64,000 nucleotides of DNA from Lineus longissimus (GCF_910592395.1 NC_088326.1:1307001-1371000); one strand, 5' to 3'; counted from the stretch's first letter, positions 46,701 to 60,393 are shown. Numbers and translations: made by a program. The notes: generated from the sequence alone by a model not told the origin.

Positions 46701-49700
46701 TCTGCGATTTGAAAATTCCAGACGAAAATGATTCTACACATGTACAGCTTCTACAGAGCTTTATTTGTGCCTGCCTCACGTCCATATTTGGTTAGGACAT
46801 TCACAATCTGAAATAAGGTGTAGATACATCTAATAACACGTACAACCTGATAGTTTCAGGGGGCATTTTTGTAATCATCTAGATGCACAATACAGGGTTG
46901 TTTAGGCTTATGTACAATCTAATCTAACACTGAAATCTGTAGTACGACACATCATGAAAAATCTTGATATTACAACAAAAATAGTAAAAATAAATAGGGT
47001 GTTAGGTATGAAGAGTATATGGTACGACACCTAAACACTCTCCAGACTGGCAGTTAAGTGAATAGAGGTTACGAAGTGAAATAAACATGTTTGATTGAAC
47101 GGTTGCCTGAACAAATAGAAAATGGGTTTGAGAGTCAGAATGCAGGATACACAAGCACAAAAGAAAAATATGGATCAAATTTTATTTTGTCACAAAAACA
47201 ACACAGGGGAAGTACAAAAAGCTATAAAACAGTCACCTTCAGAGAACAAAACAGTTGTTTATTTTCAATTAAGGTTTTCAGTTTGGTTGTTTTTTTGACA
47301 GAATAAACTTCAGGCCACAAACTAAAGAGGGAACAGCCAGTCAAGATTTTACAACATTCCAATGCATTTTGTGTTTACCTGACAGACATAGGGAGTGACG
47401 GTAGAATACTAGAATGGAAGAGGGTAACATTGTACTGAACCGGAGCTGGGCGGACACTCACAGGATGGCTAAAGCCCCACCCCTTGCAAACGAGAGATTT
47501 TCATTGCCAAACAGGACTATACCACCTCAATGTGTGGTTTTGTAATACACTGCATACATTCGAGCTCTCAGTTTTCTGGCGGTGGACTTGGTGCCGAGAA
47601 AAAAGTTGTGGATCTATACTACACAGGCCGACCTCAAAACCCGGGGCATGAAACCTACAGACGCAATAGAAAGCCGTAGCCTAACCTACAATCTGTGTAG
47701 CAAAGCTTGCTCTGATCAGTTTAGAAAGATTCTCACCTTTCGGTTTATGAGGAGGTGGGGGAGGTGGCTGGCCCTTTGGACTCGTCCCAAACCCGAAACC
47801 CCTCCCATCCATTTGATCCGAGGGTTTCGTTCCAGGTGGCGGTGGCAAATAAAGATTCACGCCAATGTCTATTGCACTCGAAGGTCGTGACCGAACTTTG
47901 AACTCTCCCAAGCGGGGCGCTGGCCGTTCGTCTAGCTCATCGTCACTGAAATCGACACCGTCGAGACCGTCGACGGGATCGTAGATATGGTCCTCCTGGA
48001 TCAGATCCCAGTCAATGTTCACGTGATGGAACATGTCTGTCTTGTGGTTTATTGCATGTTTTAGCTGGAAAAATCAGAAGATGAAGTTTGTATTTTTTGT
48101 CTCATTTGGGACAACTCAACAATAACCAAAGACACAGAATGCCATGTGAAGGCCTAGTTCTTTTTCAAATGCCTAATCAATTTCAGGCATCCAAAGTGCC
48201 CTTGCAAACTGTGCTAACTGAGTGGACATGATGACAGGAAGGAAATGTGAAGAAAAGATTAAAGATTTTTCTTACCAATTCTATGCACGTATCAAACCCG
48301 TATTCGGTGGCAATATCTAGCGCTGTTTGCCCATTACCGTTCTGCAATGTGACAATGTGCATCTTGGTTCTGAGTAATAACTTCATACACTCTGTTCGAT
48401 TATATTTGGCACAGATGTGGAGGGCTGTGTCACCAAGTTTAGTTGTCCGTTCCAAGTCATTGCTGAAAAAAGAATTCGGGAACTGATCATAACTGCAACT
48501 TTTTTGTGACATTCTCACAGACCTTGGTCCGTATTTGCTTGTTAGGTTTTGCTTTGCTTACCTCATTGAATTCTGTATAATGAAATCGACCATATGTAGT
48601 GATGTACCGTCCTCCTGTTGAATGGCTAAGTGTAGGGCTGTCTCATTATTTGGCTGAAATAGCAAACACATTATGTTCAGCATCAATGAAAGAACTCCAG
48701 CTCAATGGCCAGTGTTTGGTACTAAAGTGATGCTCGGTTTGTTAACCGGATGGACCAGTGTGGGATTTGTGGAAGTCATATTCCTGATTCGTGACATCCC
48801 TTTGAATAATCTGGACCTAAGCACCTGTCCAAGCAGACAAAACCAACACAAGGGGTGAATGTGAACCCATTGTTGACTCAAACCCTGCAAATTTAATCGG
48901 CCAAAGTCTCAATGACGTAATCCACAACCAAAGAGTGAAGACTGAAAAGAGCGAGTTCTTCTACCTACCATGTCAGGTAAGGGGCACATCAAGTTGGCCC
49001 CCTCAGAGAATACTTGTAATAACGATAGGATGTCCTTTGAGAGAATAGCTTGTTTAAGGTCTTGTCGGATAGCCTCGGAGCTCGTATAAATCTTGATCGC
49101 AAAGTGATGTTTCTCGTATTTGTCTCGGATGAAATCCTTTCTTTCTTGGCTTCTGTTAAAAAGAAACAAATGGGGATGAAAAATTGTTCCATTCGTGAGT
49201 AAATTTATTGATTTCACACCTCTGGTCCCCACTACTGTTCACAACAAAGCCTAATCCAGGATAACAAATCATTGATTTCCATTCTTTACTTACATTTGTT
49301 GTGAGGGTGTGATTTTCTGTGCAGGGCTGAGTGTTGCTTCCATAATTTCATTGAAACTCGCATTACCTATCACCCGAGCAAGCTGAAATCAACATAAATT
49401 TGTAACACTGAGGCGGTTTATTTAGGACCAAAGGTATTAGTATCAGCAAAGGTAAAGGGTACATTACGCACAATGGCAGCACAGGCCATAATGACTGCTT
49501 TTATAACCCTGAAACCCAGATCATTTCGGAACACAAATATACCATTACGCACCAGAGATTTAGTGGTTCACATTGTATCACCTCAAGAATACGAACAAAC
49601 TCTTCCCCGTAAACATGGGAAATGAGTAACATGAACAACTCTTTCGTTTTACAAGGGTATAAAACCTGCTCTAGGACACTCACCAATAACTGCGACGTCC

Positions 49701-52700
49701 CCAGATCATCAATGACTATCGACTGCATCCGGGAGATATGGACCCCCATTTCCCGATGGATACCACAGCACTCCAGACACACCAGGACTCCTAGATTCGT
49801 GGACAACCATTCTGGCTCTGAAGAAAATAAAGAAACATTTTAACAGTAAGTTTGAGCTTCATTGACTGAGCTGAAAACCAACTCTATCAAGACAGTCATC
49901 GAACTTGAGTGGACCTGTAGTACTTCAGGAGCCCAAGACTCTCCACCAGTGGGGTAGGCCTCGTGGCCGTTTCTTCGGCAAGTAACTATCAACCTACCAG
50001 GCGCAGAACAATCACAGCAGTATCGATTGCCCGGTAATTTCTTCACTTCGCCGATTATACTCCTGGTAAGCTCTTTCACGCTTTGGTTGACGGTGTTGTC
50101 CTCGGGTGAGTCGGTAAACGCTTTCATCAAGACGGCCTCCTTTGCATTGTGCAGGACAGATAACCATTCCTCCAACTCCTTCATGTCCTCCGCCTGGAAT
50201 CGATAGGTTCGGATTTCTGGAAGAGAGGTGATCATGTTAGATATTCTTGACTGTTTTGAGAATCTTTCTGACAATTTCAAGACGAAACACAGCCCGAAGA
50301 CCATGCCTGATTTCAAAATATGCAATGTAACTTACGAGATCCTGACATTAAGTCGAAGCATCGTTTCGTCGGGTCGTCAGTAGCAACCTTTAAATACAAG
50401 AGGAACAATCAGAAAAAATTTAACCTCAACATATGCTGATCCTAGCGATCAATACAGTATGATTTTTGGAATACCACTCAAGGCCCTCTTGAAACTTGTT
50501 ATGGAACAAGAATGTTCATAAAAATGTTCGTGATAGTCAATTATTTCATCCGGCCCAAGCCCGTATTGTGACTGTAGAGTTTGTGTTAGTACAGGCCCTT
50601 CATGTCAGTTGAGTTAGGTCTACATTCCAGAGTTAATGAAACGTTTTTGAAGCATGATACCCAAGAGAGAGCACCACTTCATCAATACCCAGCTGTCAAA
50701 GATAGCAATATGAAGCTAGTGGCGGTTTCAAACATTTGAACCTACCTTTGCTGAACATGTGAGTAAGTTAAGTTTCACTGGCTCTTTGCTCGACTGAAAA
50801 GAAATATTAAGAGATTCATTATCCAAATTCAGATCAACATGATACATTTCTGTCCAGATGAGCACCTCATGTGTTGGCATGGTCGAACATTGCCAAGTGA
50901 TGGCGTCAGACTCTGTTGATTTCAGCGTCGATGTGAATTCCGTATTTGCCGTTGAAAAGAAGGACCGAGTTTTGTTACACTTACATCGGACCGGCTGATA
51001 AACATGATTCCATCTTTTATCATGACCTTCCGCCGCAGCCAAACTTTCTTCAACATATTCTCGCTACGCTTGGACAAGTATCCTTGCTTCTCGCACCCGT
51101 GGACTTTGTTCCCCGACAACTGGTGGAGATTGTATCCCATCTCTTTGGAAGTTGGCTGAAAGAAAGGACAGGTTTTTTTAACACTCTTTATGAGAGGTTT
51201 CCAAATGTACATGATGAACATCGGTTGCCATTTTGGTTAATTCCTCATACACAAACTCAACCCTGTCAATAGACGAGTACTTCTTTACAACAAACATCAT
51301 TTTAAAGAAAGAACTCATCCACCTAACTTTTTTGTTCCTTATTTGTTGATCTTTTGGTAAGACAAGACAGAAAGCATTTGATGCAGTGACATGCACATGC
51401 GAATGTATTGGCAGTGAATTTTTAGCCACATGGAAATGTACAATAGATCACAAATAGAATATATACAGAAGTATACATAATTAGATTCTGTTCTGACATC
51501 AACTTCATCCACAGTCATAAGAATGAATCGATATTTAAGTTCAAGCCGGAGACAGGGTACCACAAACCAGGATTCAACCAAGACACACAGGCTATGATAC
51601 ACAACTTGGAGAGCTGACGAAGCCACGAGCTAAACCACCTGAACACAACACCTTTAATAACACATGTGCTTCCAAACAGGGACAAAATATCAATCAAAAT
51701 GATGATTAAAGCCAAAGGTTTCCAAGCTTGCAAATGGCACATTTCAACTTCACATGTTCTTGTAGGCTTATGACTTGCCTACTCAAAGGTACAAAACATC
51801 GTAAATCCTTTTTTTAAACTTTGAAATGATTAGCATTTTGAACTAATATTTTGTCCCTGAATTCAAGCGAAGCCTTAGGAATCAATTCAAAGCATATCAT
51901 GGTTACCAAAGTTTCATGATCAGATGTGACTCCCTGAAATTCAAAAGATAAAAACCCAAACTAGAAGCATCAGCTTGAATAAGTGCACAATCGAAGATAA
52001 TGGACGATTTCTCAAAAGTTAATCACTGACAACTTTTTAAATGAGCAACAGATAATTTCACAAAGAATTGACAGATGTACGACATCAATCCGATCAATAT
52101 TTAAAGGAAAATGACATCCAAATTTAATTCTACTTTACGCTTTAAGGCTCATGCCATGCATTTCTGATTTGACAATTATAGATACGACATCAACGCAAGG
52201 CTACGGGTCAAGGTAAAAAATGGACATTAGCAGAGAAAACCGAAAGGGCTCAAACTAAGCAGACAACTTGTGGTCATCCCTGAATTACAATTTGCCACAG
52301 CAGCCATTGCAGTGGCATGGCAAAAACTCTTCCAGTCAGTTAACAATATTACTTGAAGTGAACATTCCATGGCTGTATTCCTCTGGCAAAAAGAATGTGG
52401 ATGTGAAATGAACAGAAAAGGCCACAGTCTTTTTCACAATAACATAATCGTGCCACATAATGAGAGTATTGAGCAATGCTCTTTTCTTTTTGATGTGGCA
52501 ACAGAATGCTGGAGTATGCTAATGATCTACTGTTCGTGAGACGATGAACTCTGAAGCGCCCAGCAAACGAGTGATTCTGATCGCAATGACCTGCAATCTT
52601 TTTTACATGCAACAAAAGTCTCCTGTTTGCGGTGGGCATTGCAGATACCTGCAACATGAGTTGTTCATGTTACCTGTCACGATACAAAATCAAGCGGCTT

Positions 52701-55700
52701 TAGATGAGACTTTTTTGTACCTTGGTTAGCATGCCCGCTGCCAGGTGATTAACTGAAAATGTGAATTTGTTATTTAATAGCAAGCCCATCAGCGCACCGC
52801 ACTGAAAGTCGCTGAAAACTGAGAAAAAAAAAAAATTTTTTTATTCCACCCTCCTGAAAAAAAGGACGCTAACCAAGGTATGAAAAAAGTCTCGCCATAC
52901 CCGTGCAAACACGAGATCTCTCTGTCACCCATCGCACAATAATAATTACAGGCCGCAGTGATAAAAATCGTTCGTTGCGGGCACTCATTTTAGATATATC
53001 TGGTGTATGTAGCAAGTTTGAGCCCCGGAAAACCATTCCCAATGACAGAACCGTTACTTACGGAGATCAAGCCTCGAAAACAAGAATGCTTTTGAAGAGA
53101 ATGAACAGATGATGATGACAAAAAGAATTTGAGTGATAAAATTTTCTCGATTACATGTACATCCTTCTCCGAATGAACCAAATAACAATGAATGAAATCA
53201 GTTTATGCCATGGCTGCATGCTAATTGTACAATAGGACATTCTTGCATCTTGAAAAGTAAGAAGCTGCCTCCACCGCATTCCAACTTCAGTCAAGAAGCC
53301 TTGAAAGAGTAAGTAGATTGGAACAGCAATGCTTTTCATCAGGGCCTACAAGCAAAAATATATAAGCCCAGCTAAAAATCAACATCCCTGACTTCCAAAT
53401 CACCTCCAACCATAATCTGCTTACTCTTTACGAGCAAGGCAACGTTCCCGAGGGCAGGGATGATGGTCCAGGTATAAGAGACAAGTAATTATAGCAACAC
53501 ACCTCTTTATAAACAGCCAAGACGTTTTTCAGCGAGTCTCTCAAGTCAACCAAGTTCCGTCGCTCTAAGTCCTGGCGTTGTTTCGTCTTATGGATATTCG
53601 AGCAAAGATCGTCGATATAACTTGTGAAGTGATTGACAACCTTCATGCCATCTGTGAAGAAACTGAAAAGAACAAAGACATACAGATGAATGTGATTTCT
53701 CTTTTACAGCAGCTTTGATCCTTTGATGTGAAGCTTCCATGACTCAATAATCTTGTCCGATATTCAAGTGAGGTTGTGGGGACCTCACACGACAGCCGTA
53801 TAGGTCCGGACGGTCAACAGAATGGAGATCAGATTCTTCCTGGCCACTGTTTATCTAAGACATGCATCACATTCAAGCGCGATAGCACAGTGGAAGAGAA
53901 TCTGAATCTTGTAATCGGAAGGTCATGGGTTCGAGCCCAGTGCCACTCGAGTGCAATCTCAGTTGCTTGAAATGACCAAGTGTAATGCAGTATGTGCACT
54001 CCTTGGTTCGTGGGTTAGGCTGAGGAACACTATGCAGTGCTACGAGACTGCTATACAGTATAAAGCGCGAAAGAACATACGTTTCAAATTTCAGTTCCTT
54101 CAACTTACTTTGTTTGTGCCTTGTAATATTCCACTAAATGTTGAAGTAATTCCACACCTTTTCTCGTCTTGAATTCATTGACTTTGATCAAATACTGCAA
54201 GAAAAGAACATCGAGGAATAAATCAACCAAAAAGAAATCACAGATTCTCAGAAGGAAAAAAATTCTGCGAGGGGTACCCTGATAGGGTCAAAAGAATCGT
54301 GCAGCCACTTTAACAGAAATCTGATTGGCCATTGCCCAATTCTGTTCTACTCACTTCACACATCTGTAACTGGAACATTCTTCTCTCTTTTTCCATTTCT
54401 TCAGCAATCTGTAAAAAAACAACAGTTGAATCAACTTCACCATCGCAATCTGTCAAATATAACTGAATACCAGCAAAGGGGTAACCGTTACAAGTATCTG
54501 TTGGATGAGACTAGAAGCTATGGTCCCTAGTACCAGAGTGTAAAACCCCAAATAGGGATAAGAACTTGCAAATTGTTGATTGATTTATGCTACCTCCCCT
54601 TTTCAAAGATATCTCGTGCTCTGTCCATGATTGAACTGAACTTGTACGTTTACACAGAGTTTACAAACAAACTCACCTCTGCGCCCGAGATCTCTGTCCG
54701 ATGACATCCATGTTTCTCGGCCAACTGCTTCTTCTCTTTCTCAATCTTACCACTGAAAACAAAAATCAGATAAACTTCTAGATAAAGTCTGATTTCTTTG
54801 GCTGTATTGACGTTGATCAGCTATCGCGAGACTGTCACTCCAAGGGGAATGACAGCCAGGTTACCAAAATGCCGGGTCATCGGCCTCGAAGGGGACCATT
54901 CCACATCCTATCATCATGAGTCAGGCTAGGTAGGACTAGGAGTCACAAAACTTACTACTTGGTAAAGTAATCCTTCCAAGCCTTGTCGAATGGTTTCTTC
55001 AAATCTCCCTTCACGTCCCGAGAATCACCTTTCAGGAAAGATTCCATCGGAAACATCACAATGTTGTTTAAGTTCTGCATCTGAAGTAGAAAATGACATG
55101 TAGCTTGGTGTACTGTGAACCGCTTTGCCGGGGTCTTACTTTCGCGGATTTCACGAAAAAATTAAAAATATCGGCCTCAATCACCTACCAGGTTCTTCAT
55201 GAGATCAGACAACTCCTTCGTCACGACGGCAAACTTCATGAATGCAGCACCAATTTCAGGCTCCTGTTCCTTGGACATGGCATTGTTGGCAAGGCGCGTA
55301 AAATTCTTGGCCAAATAATCCTCATTCATTGATTGACCTGGAACACACAGAGAGAATGCAGTCCTGTATTGTCAGGATTGTGGATCCCATGTACATCTAT
55401 TCACATCACAGCTCATACTCATTGCTCAGCTGATCTTATTTGCACATAGGAAAGAATGTGCTAAGCTTTATTTCATGAACATTTGGCGAATGTGCCTGAT
55501 TACATCAGATCAATGGCTATGAAATCAAAATAGTCTTGAGATGCCCCCTCTTGTCCATCTGTTGCCAGTAGCAATGTCATGAACTAAAAGACTTGTTTAT
55601 TTAATGACTTGGCCCAGTATTCATGTCGAAGCAGCAGATCATGTAGCAATTAATCGTCGCCACTCCTTGGCTGGGATTTTACAATGCCACGAATGCTCGT

Positions 55701-57481
55701 CATTGTTTTGTAATGAAATTTGTCATGGCAACCAACCTCTTGGGACTTGTGATAAAATAGCATGCGTCATTCGACTAATTACCACATCGCGCTTGCAGTC
55801 TCAGTTGTCAATATGGCTAGAGGAAAGCAACCAACTCCTTACACGTACCATTTCATATATTCAGAAAGTTAACTACACCCCATTGTCAAGATAACAGGAT
55901 GTTGTCCAATTGCCCACAAGCCATCATGCCGGGATGTCAATGAATGACTGTAGATATGTGTATGGAGACAATCAATTCAGGAAGTCACTAACATTACATT
56001 GAACACATGTTACACTTACAGAATGTAAAATGTGAACGCTTTAAAAAACACAAATTCAAGCTATTTTTGTCAATGTTTCTTCATTGTGTGTTTCGGTAAA
56101 ACCGGGAGTGCCGAGTTTTTACCAGGAAGTTAACTTTTGAAGTCACGGTAAAGTCCATCAAGGAGAAGTGATAGCGTGGGCATGCATGTACATGTTTAAT
56201 ATCAAGAATTAATAAAGAGTCGTCTTGATTAACTCTTGATTTGTATGTTCATTCTACATCCCCTCAAGGCCCTATCACAACCCATATAATGTTTGTTCGG
56301 CCTCAAATTAGACCTCCGCAAGTTGGGGAGGAATGTGAGGGTGTATTGACAAAAACTAAATCAAATTTAGCCTATTTAGGTCAATGCACTTCAATGTAGT
56401 AGAATTAACGGAAGCAAATTATGGTAGATACAATGAGATGAATTAACAGATATCAGAGACAGTATCAGTCATCTCTACAATGTATCTATCATAGTATATC
56501 ATTGACCCATTCATTGCTGCTACAGAAGTGAGAAATGACAAGAATTAAGTGAGGAGTTTTATGTCCTGTTTCATTTTTTGGAAGACGCTCACCAATCAAT
56601 CAGGCCAATGGGGGCATAAAGTTGGCCTCAGTTGCCCCCCCCCCTCTTTGGCAAAAACAACTTTTTTCATCTCAGTAATTTTTCAAAGCTTTATATTTTG
56701 TGGTTATTCTTGGTAAGAAAGTCAAACGATTTTTCAGAGATATAACTAAGTTCTGTATTTTTGGCCACAAAAGAAATAGGGTCTGTAGGATTAACCCTGG
56801 GCTCACTTCGTGCCCAAGTCCCCATACTTACTAGTGCCAGAGTTATAAAGTGCCTTTACAGCTTTCTTTGTTCGGTTCAGCCCACTCCTGTCAAAGTCCA
56901 AATTCTGAAATCAGCAAACGAGTCCGATATATTTGCAATTTACTGTGTCTTTGAAATGCTTGCATTTCATCTTTCGAGCTCATCTATCATCTTCAGGCCG
57001 TCATCATCAAATCTTGCCTTACACCAGGTGGAGGAAACCACGGCTGGCCACGGCAAACAAAAGACTGCATGACAATAACTTATAACTATAAGTGTCAAAA
57101 CTTAACTGCACTTGTCGCATCGCAGCTCGCTCGATATCATAACATGCTATAGGCCTATGCTTGACATCTTCATCGCTGCACGCTGTGCACGACGATACAG
57201 TAGGCCTACAACCTAGGCCTATTAAGTTATCATTAAGTTATTATAATTGGAGATGGAAGCTGCAAATGAGAATCAGATGATCATGAATGAAGAAGACATG
57301 CCAAAAAAATGTGAAAAGTGAAATCAGAAATGGGAGATTTTTTTACCTCTTCTAGATATGTCACTGTATCACGACATTTTGGCATTTTCTCAAAGAAACT
57401 TGACGTTGTTGGCGAATCCATATCCTCAGATGTAAGTGAAATAAACTCCGGTACGGAGAGATGCGTTGGAATCATGAACAT
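43760..57481 (-). CDS. ASAP1: ASAP-type Arf GTPase-activating protein (BAR-PH-ArfGAP-ANK-SH3), 989 aa
   Basis: Twenty-three coding exons on the complement: 43760-43834, 44147-44403, 44887-44942, 45163-45217, 45468-45632, 47737-48064, 48276-48462, 48562-48653, 48969-49152, 49294-49382, 49684-49817, 49998-50216, 50336-50387, 50746-50793, 50985-51155, 53503-53662, 54109-54194, 54355-54408, 54677-54752, 54956-55080, 55189-55337, 56832-56904 and 57347-57481. Frames agree at every join (990 codons with stop). Order: BAR (1-285, [34 protein letters not shown]), PH (about 305-410), ArfGAP with CX2CX16CX2C (Cys443, 446, 463, 466) and arginine finger Arg471, ankyrin repeats (about 585-680), Pro-rich linker, SH3 (about 932-989). 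It stimulates Arf GTP hydrolysis at membranes and focal adhesions. It is one invertebrate gene for the ASAP1/2/3 group, so the symbol is approximate. Extra or alternative Pro-rich exons may exist at 45.7-47.7 kb. Confidence 0.95.
46043..46263. mobile_element. 221-bp palindromic MITE, copy 2 (ASAP intron)
   Basis: Same length and nearly the same sequence as 32255-32475: it begins GTGACTCGCTCTACC and ends GGTAGAGCGGGTCAC. Only a handful of substitutions separate the copies. The flanks are ATAT on both sides (46039-46042 and 46264-46267), a 4-bp target duplication. The element lies in the intron between exons 45468-45632 and 47737-48064. Confidence 0.92.
52707..52894. mobile_element. 188-bp fold-back element (ASAP intron)
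   Basis: The ends GAGACTTTTTTGTACCTTGG plus TTAGC (52707-52731) and the complement at 52869-52894 form terminal inverted repeats of about 25 bases with one small indel. The interior is AT-rich with A and T runs and no open frame. No target duplication is evident. Confidence 0.65.
53875..54070 (+). mobile_element. tRNA-derived SINE (Thr-type head) in ASAP intron
   Basis: The sequence starts with an RNA polymerase III A box (TAGCACAGTGGAAGAG at about 53883) and a B box (GGTTCGAGCCC at about 53929), with an anticodon-loop-like CTTGTAA between them, suggesting descent from a tRNA-Thr(UGU). The tRNA stems are imperfect and a tail of about 120 bases unrelated to tRNA follows. AAGCGCGA occurs at both ends (53875-53882 and 54063-54070) and is probably the target-site duplication. 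It lies in an ASAP intron between exons 53503-53662 and 54109-54194, on the opposite strand to the gene. Confidence 0.7.
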
Positions 57482-58525
57482 TTTGATGTTTTTGAGGGCA
57501 ATTTATCTAAGAAAATTGAGGAAGTACATTTTCAAAACATGAACTTATTGACCTTTTTAAATGGCGATCCCGCATGGAATTAAATCACGTTTTTCTGTTT
57601 TTAAAATATATGAATCCATCAATTATCTTTGTAAATCTAACTGATATCTGAATGAATATTTCTGGTAAGTATTATTATCAATGTTTTCAATCCAGCCTTT
57701 ATTATAGAATTTCATCAAATCATTTTTGGCAAATTTCGCTTTGCCCGATGTAATCTTTCGCTAAAAGAGAGCAGCACTGCATGGCGGCCCGCGAATTTTT
57801 TTCCCAAGGATACTTGGTACCCAGTGTACATCTATCATCCAATCAGAGACTGTCACCATGTTTACGTAGCCACGTGCGTATCTATAATTAAGACTTCCAC
57901 GTGTGTTGCAATCAGATGAATAACACAAGGGCATTCATGCTGCTTTGAACATGTTTAAAGGGAGGCTTGTGTCATTCCCCTGGTGGGGACTTACAGAACT
58001 TGTTGGGTGTGGTAAACGAGAAGTCTCCGGTCATTCACAGCCGGCGGCTGGTGTGAGCATCTTGACCCTCAAGCCTTGGATCCACTCCGCCGACCCGGAC
58101 TCCGTTACACTAACGGACCGATTAACTCTGATGGTTCAGAATGGGTGTGAACCACGACACTGAACCATATTTTATACTTGGTTGTAGAAGGAATTGGGGA
58201 AATGATTTTAAAAAAATCGTCGATAAAATGCATTTACATCGTCTCTTGGCTCACGGAACCTGCCTAATGCATTTCCACCGCTCAGCATATGTACATGTAC
58301 AAGTATGTATGCTAAAGCCAATCCCACATTTTGACAATGCCTGTCATATTGATCATTGACAGAACAAAGGTCTCGCTTGAGCAGATAACTACTAGCCGGC
58401 CTGGTGTGACGTCAAATGTATTGTCTTTGGTCATGATCGGTCGCGGTTGATTTGAACGCCAGTCGGTTGGTGTGTGAGGTGCGGAGAACATCGCGGGAAC
58501 ACTTTCTCCGATTTCAAACGTTAAA
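57482..58525. promoter_or_regulatory. Divergent intergenic region between ASAP and NSMCE2
   Basis: The ASAP start codon (57481, minus) and the first candidate exon on the plus strand (58526) point away from each other. The left part is AT-rich. A 45-base repeat monomer (GATGTAATCTTTCGCTAAAA, 57747 onward) occurs here and twice more near 60517. The sequence becomes more GC-rich at 57945-58150 and 58400-58520, which may mark promoters. No coding exon is supported. Confidence 0.4.
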
Positions 58526-58570
58526 ATGCCTTCAAATTTTCCGAAACAAATCAAAATTGCTGCAGCAGAA
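58526..58570 (+). other. Candidate first exon or upstream reading frame before NSMCE2
   Basis: ATG with A at -3 opens 15 codons (MPSNFPKQIKIAAAE) ending in a strong donor GAAG/GTAAGA. It could be the 5' exon of NSMCE2, since the NSMCE2 ATG exon has an acceptor just upstream (CTCCAG at 61015-61020) and needs a 5' exon. Spliced this way, the ATG would open a frame different from that of NSMCE2 and overlap its start. It could also belong to another gene that I cannot follow. Confidence 0.4.
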
Positions 58571-58918
58571 GGTAAGACACAGTATTTATTCCTGATAAAG
58601 GTATGAGTTGGTTTTAAAGGGTTTTTATTGTAGAAATAGTCATACAATCAAGGGGGGAATGAACTGCGCAGTTTGAAATTTCAAGGCAGACATGTTGAAT
58701 TATGTACATCACTGCGCTTCAACGGCAATTTTAATTGCCATCCCTAATCAAATACCATTTACTCAAAGAAACGAAAGGCGCACGTCCAAGTCATGATGGT
58801 GAAGATGGAAGTGATCATGTTAAATCTGCGAGATCCCATCACTGCTTTTCTATCCTGTGATGTGGAAATCTCCACTGAATTCACGAAGGTTTGTCTAATT
58901 GACGTAAACAGTTAACAG

Positions 58919-59500
58919 TTTTAAATTCAACAACAATTCATTTGGCGGCCACTATCCCGACTGTGGTGTCGCACCCGACTATAACTGGCATGAAAAGGGG
59001 ATACGCTGGTTATGGATGTCAGATCGTGGTTCCCTGACATTTGCAAACAATTTCACTGGACGTAACCCACGCGGCGACACCAAGGACCGCTGGCTGATCT
59101 ATTGATATGTTCGCATAGGGTGTCAAAGTCGGAGAGAAGAAGAGCCACTCTTCTCTTGTAGGGGGTTCACTTGGAAGTGTTTGCATTTGTTAGCCTATAA
59201 ACACAAGATGTTAATCCTTCAGTCTTGGGTTTGGCGGAGAGAACTAATCTTACATAAGTCCCAGAACAATATCATATGTCTTTATGGCAATATTTATTAC
59301 TGGGATCCAGTACAGTGCCGTTCAATCCAATATTCCTCGGGCTGTTGGAGAGGCTTCTTGTCTAAACAGTGCCATTCTGCCCCCTCTAAGGCATACATTG
59401 GTAACTAATGAATTGACTGCGAAATGAACGCAGTTGAACACAATGTGAATAATTCAGTCTCGGTTTCGCCGAAAAGAAGGTGATATGTTACTATTTGATA
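58919..59500 (+). repeat. 0.57-kb direct duplication, copy 1
   Basis: This matches 59813-60393 in the same orientation with about 95% or better identity and several small indels (offset 901 bases). It opens with a coding-like frame of about 55 codons (from TTTGGCGGCCACTATCCC at 58941 to TGA at 59105), Trp- and Asp-rich with GHYPDCG and DRGSLTFANNFTG. I do not recognise the frame. It has no start codon with splice support, so it may be a remnant terminal exon plus 3' UTR. Confidence 0.75.
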
Positions 59501-59812
59501 ATGTATATGATCATGATAATTAGGAGACCCTGTGTGGGTGTTTGATCCAACATACTTTGATGTGATTGGAGATGGAAGTTTGCCATAGTGCCTTTAAATG
59601 TATGATAAAGACAGCATTATATGCTACCTGGTGCTATTCTGGTGGACCATATTGCCAGGAAAACTTAGGTGGCAGCTAGGTCTCTATAGTCTTAATTCAC
59701 GTTGCGGTTGTCCAAGTGAAATCAAGTCTTGCTGAAAATTTATTTGAAGGAAATCTTGATCTTGACGTACCTGAGTTTGACCTTTAGCTTGATCTGTCTC
59801 ATGATTTCATGA

Positions 59813-60393
59813 TTTTAAATTCAACAACAGTCAACAATTCATTTGGCGGCCACTATCCCGACTGTGGTGTGGCACCCGACTGCAACTGGCATGAAAAGGG
59901 GATACGCTGGTTATTGATGCCAGATCGTGGTTCCCTGACATTTGCAAACAATTTCACTGGACGTAACCCACGCGGCGACACCAAGGACCGCTGGCTGATC
60001 TATTGATATGTTCGCATAGGGTGTCAAAGTCGGAGAGAAGAAGAGCCACTCTTCTCTTGTAGGGGGTTCACTTGGAAGTGTTTGCATTTGTTAGCCTATA
60101 AACACAAGATTTTAATCCTTCAGTCTTGGGTTTGGCGGAGAGAACTAATCTTACATAAGTCCCAGAACAATATCATATGTCTTTATGACAATATTTATTA
60201 CTGGGACCCAGTACAGTGCCGTTCTATCCAATATTCCTGGGGCTGTTGGAGAGGCCTCTTGTCTAAACAGTGCCATTCTGCCCCCTCTAAGGCATACATT
60301 GGTAACTAATGAATTGATTGCGAAATGAACGCAGTTGAACACACTAATTCAGTCTCGGTTTCGCCGAAAAGAAGGCGATATGTTACTATTTGA
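59813..60393 (+). repeat. 0.57-kb direct duplication, copy 2
   Basis: Second copy of 58919-59500. The coding-like frame is also open here (ending TGA at 60004-60006) and has three visible amino-acid differences from copy 1 (Tyr/Cys, Trp/Leu, Ser/Pro). An ATG at 59809 gives a 65-codon frame, but this ATG lies outside the duplicated unit, so the frame probably predates it. Confidence 0.75.

Noticed and set aside
53883-53955. Functional tRNA gene
   Set aside because: A and B boxes are present, but the acceptor and anticodon stems do not pair well and the match continues into a SINE-like tail with flanking duplication.
58794-58890. Possible exon (MMVKMEVIML... LRDPITAFLS)
   Set aside because: The open frame is suggestive, but there is no pyrimidine tract before it and the donor-like GTTTGT is weak; no partner exon could be joined.
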